Shown here: positions 5,820 through 7,815 of the stretch, piece by piece | Numbering within the stretch: position 1 is the stretch's first letter | Layout of the letters: the number at the start of each line of letters is the position of its first letter | Assembly: GCA_021324035.1 (NCBI GenBank) | Contig: JAJPJU010000246.1 | Location: 1-7,815, forward strand | Origin: Spartobacteria bacterium | GTDB taxonomy: Bacteria > Verrucomicrobiota > Verrucomicrobiia > Chthoniobacterales > UBA10450 | DNA length: 7,815 bases | Reading direction: 5' to 3' | The notes under the pieces: generated by a model | What the model saw: the letters and a program-made list of their open reading frames with translations, nothing else | Told to the model about the DNA's origin: nothing | Database searches by the model: none | Position numbers and translations under genes: made by a program

Positions 5820-7815
5820 ATGATCTCCCCAGGCGTCATTGGTTCAGTCCGACTCGAAACCGAACCGGCCCCCTGCTCACAATGCGGTTCAACCTCGCGA
5901 GTGGGACGCGGACTTTGTCTCAAATGTTTGCTGTATCGCGGACTCGGAGAAGAAACCTACGATGACGAAACTTTACACAATGTCTTAGACGAAATCGATG
6001 TCAGGGACGCGGACTGGCGGCTCGGGAATTATCAAATCCTCGACGAGATCGGACGCGGCGGAATGGGCGTTATCTATCGCGCACGGCAGCGTCACTCGCG
6101 GCGCGTTGTCGCATTAAAGCGAATTCTCGCCTACCACTCTGATTCGCGCGAAACCCTGGTCCGTTTTCGTCGCGAAGCCGAAGCGGCAGCAAGCCTCGAC
6201 CATCCGAATATCCTGCCGATTTATGAAGTCGGAGAAACTGAAGATGGGCTGCCTTACTTCAGCATGAAGTTGGCGACCGGCGGCAGTTTATTGGAAAGCC
6301 AGGTCACTCTTCAGGAGGATTCACGGCGAAGCATCGCATTAATGGCAAAGGTTTCGCGGGCAGTTCAATACGCTCATGCTCACGGAATTTTGCATCGCGA
6401 TTTGAAACCGGGAAACATCCTACTCGATGGACATGGCGAACCAATGGTGAGTGATTTCGGTTTGGCGAAATGGCTTGAAACCAGCAGCGATATCACGCGC
6501 ACCCTGACTATTTTCGGAACGCCGGGTTACATTGCGCCGGAGCAAGCGCACGGCCCGGCCTCAGATTTAAAACCAACGGCGGATGTTTACAGCCTCGGCG
6601 CGATCCTCTTTGATTTGCTCACCGGACGTCCGCCATTTCTTGGAGAGCACGCACTTTCAGTGATACAGCAAGCGGCCGAGAAAGCCGCACCGAAGGTGCG
6701 TTCGATTAAACCAACGCTCGACCGCGACTTGGAAACGATCTGCGCCCGTTGTTTGGAACGCGAACCCAATGCACGTTATTCTTCGGCCGGGGAACTGGCT
6801 GAAGATCTGGAACGCTGGCTCGAAGGTCGCCCCATCATTGCGCGTCCCGTTTCAGCTCCTGTCCGCGTCTGGCGCTGGTCCAAGCGCAACCGGAAGCTCG
6901 CGAGCTCACTAGCGATGATTGTCATTCTAGGAATTGCAGGGCTTGTCACTGCAATCTCCACATCGCGACTGACCTCGATCGTTCAAAACGCGGAGCTCGC
7001 CCGGCATTCCGTTATTGTCACGCCTTTTGAGGACCTCGACGAGCTTTCAACAAGTACAACGTCGGCTCAAGCCGTCACCGCTTCGTACATGGATTCGTTG
7101 ACCAAGACAAAAGGAATCCATGCCATTTCATTCCCCAGTGACGCGAATAATACGGATCCGTGGAGTCCGGACGACTGGAGACGCATAGGCAGTAAGGCAA
7201 ATGTCCGCATGATTCTGAGCGGCACAGTGCGGCAAAGGGAAGGAAGACAGCGCATTGCGGTTCATTTGATCGAAACCGCAAGCGGCGCAGTCGTCAGTAC
7301 TTGGTTATTAGATACGGATTCGATTGCCGAAACGGCAAAGAGTTCAGCTGCAAAGATCTCCGGAAAGTTAGGGGTAGGATCTTCGATCAAGATACAACAG
7401 GCGTTGCTCACGTTTGATGGTAATGCCAGTGCCCTTGGTGGCACAAAGAATCCAAAGGCGCGCGAATTTTGCGAACGCGGAAGGGAGCTTTTCTCGCGCT
7501 ACAAACTCCAGGACGTAGATAACGCGATTAAGTTGTTTCGCGAAGCCGTCAGATTAGATCCGAACTATTCGCTGGCCCATGCCATGCTTGGCAGCGCGTG
7601 CCAGGCACGAGCACAAACCGATAGTTCTTATGATTGGAGAAAAGACGCCGACACGGCTACAACGACGGCGCTTAAGTTAACACCAACGTTGCCGGAAGCT
7701 TATCGTGCAAGAGTTGGTACATTGCGACGATACGGTCAGTGGCGAGCGGCGATCGATCCGGGATTAACAGCTTACGAGCTTGATCCGACATCGGCCCGGA
7801 CTGCCGCAATTCTCG
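5820..7815 (+). CDS. Transmembrane Ser/Thr protein kinase with zinc-ribbon, TolB-like and TPR regions, 3'-truncated
   Basis: The frame stays open from ATG 5820 to the right edge (665 full codons), so the C-terminus is missing. Residues 19-36 hold Cys19, Cys22, Cys33 and Cys36, a CxxC-x10-CxxC zinc-ribbon-like knot. A Hanks-type kinase domain follows (about 71-335): glycine loop 'GRGGMG' (78-83), Lys100, Glu119, catalytic 'HRDLKPGN' (192-199), 'DFG' (212-214) and 'APE' (239-241). It is an RD kinase with every catalytic residue present; Thr226, Thr228 and Thr230 in the activation loop are likely autophosphorylation sites. A basic stretch precedes one membrane helix (about 360-381), placing the kinase inside the cell. 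Outside lies a TolB/FlgO-like domain (about 398-497, with 'MILSGTVRQ' and 'LIETASGAVVSTW') and then TPRs from about residue 545 ('AIKLFREAVRLDPNYSLAHAMLG'). It is probably cotranscribed with the sigma factor and may phosphorylate it. No Shine-Dalgarno; TTG 5811 is a less likely start. Confidence 0.93.
   Translation, partial: MISPGVIGSVRLETEPAPCSQCGSTSRVGRGLCLKCLLYRGLGEETYDDETLHNVLDEIDVRDADWRLGNYQILDEIGRGGMGVIYRARQRHSRRVVALKRILAYHSDSRETLVRFRREAEAAASLDHPNILPIYEVGETEDGLPYFSMKLATGGSLLESQVTLQEDSRRSIALMAKVSRAVQYAHAHGILHRDLKPGNILLDGHGEPMVSDFGLAKWLETSSDITRTLTIFGTPGYIAPEQAHGPASDLKPTADVYSLGAILFDLLTGRPPFLGEHALSVIQQAAEKAAPKVRSIKPTLDRDLETICARCLEREPNARYSSAGELAEDLERWLEGRPIIARPVSAPVRVWRWSKRNRKLASSLAMIVILGIAGLVTAISTSRLTSIVQNAELARHSVIVTPFEDLDELSTSTTSAQAVTASYMDSLTKTKGIHAISFPSDANNTDPWSPDDWRRIGSKANVRMILSGTVRQREGRQRIAVHLIETASGAVVSTWLLDTDSIAETAKSSAAKISGKLGVGSSIKIQQALLTFDGNASALGGTKNPKAREFCERGRELFSRYKLQDVDNAIKLFREAVRLDPNYSLAHAMLGSACQARAQTDSSYDWRKDADTATTTALKLTPTLPEAYRARVGTLRRYGQWRAAIDPGLTAYELDPTSARTAAIL

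Noticed and set aside
5744..5965. Short + frame spanning the sigma-kinase junction
   Set aside because: It overlaps two well-supported genes in another frame and has no coherent protein character.

Overview
The window looks like chromosomal DNA of a free-living bacterium from the Planctomycetes-Verrucomicrobia-Acidobacteria range, most likely a soil verrucomicrobium. This is inferred from gene content: an ECF-like sigma factor of the 'TTRWSV...GRFRS' type directly followed by a large Ser/Thr kinase with an N-terminal CxxC...CxxC 'GLCLKCL' ribbon, plus 'ACAAAGGnCAC' intergenic repeats. No rRNA, tRNA, CRISPR array, insertion sequence or phage gene was seen, and no gene-free stretch exceeds about 150 bases.

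Layout. 1-1220 (+): the 3' part of a TPR-like helical repeat protein that enters from the left edge. It converges, with a 4-bp gap, on a 130-residue protein of unknown function (1225-1617, -). The apparent intrinsic terminator of the TPR gene lies inside the 3' end of that convergent gene. 1757-3823 (-): a complete membrane-bound proton-pumping pyrophosphatase with the Lys/Thr signature of the K+-independent class, followed by a possible terminator hairpin. 3824-3960: a divergent intergenic region with a perfect 8-bp inverted repeat. 3961-4899 (+): an FHA domain fused to a class IIIb adenylate cyclase. 5041-5814 (+): the ECF-like sigma factor, starting at GTG with a promoter so close that the mRNA may be leaderless. 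5820-7815 (+): a transmembrane Ser/Thr kinase with a zinc-ribbon-like N-terminus and an outward-facing TolB-like plus TPR region, cut off by the right edge.

How they may work together. The three rightmost genes read in one direction and carry a kinase, a transcription initiation factor and a phosphothreonine-reading cyclase. The sigma-kinase pair is separated by 5 bp and is very probably one unit. Linking the FHA-cyclase to it is a hypothesis: an outside signal sensed by the TolB/TPR region could drive phosphorylation of the sigma factor and of an FHA ligand, joining a transcriptional output to a cAMP output. The left half (TPR protein, hypothetical protein, pyrophosphatase) looks like ordinary chromosomal content with no evident link to this module.
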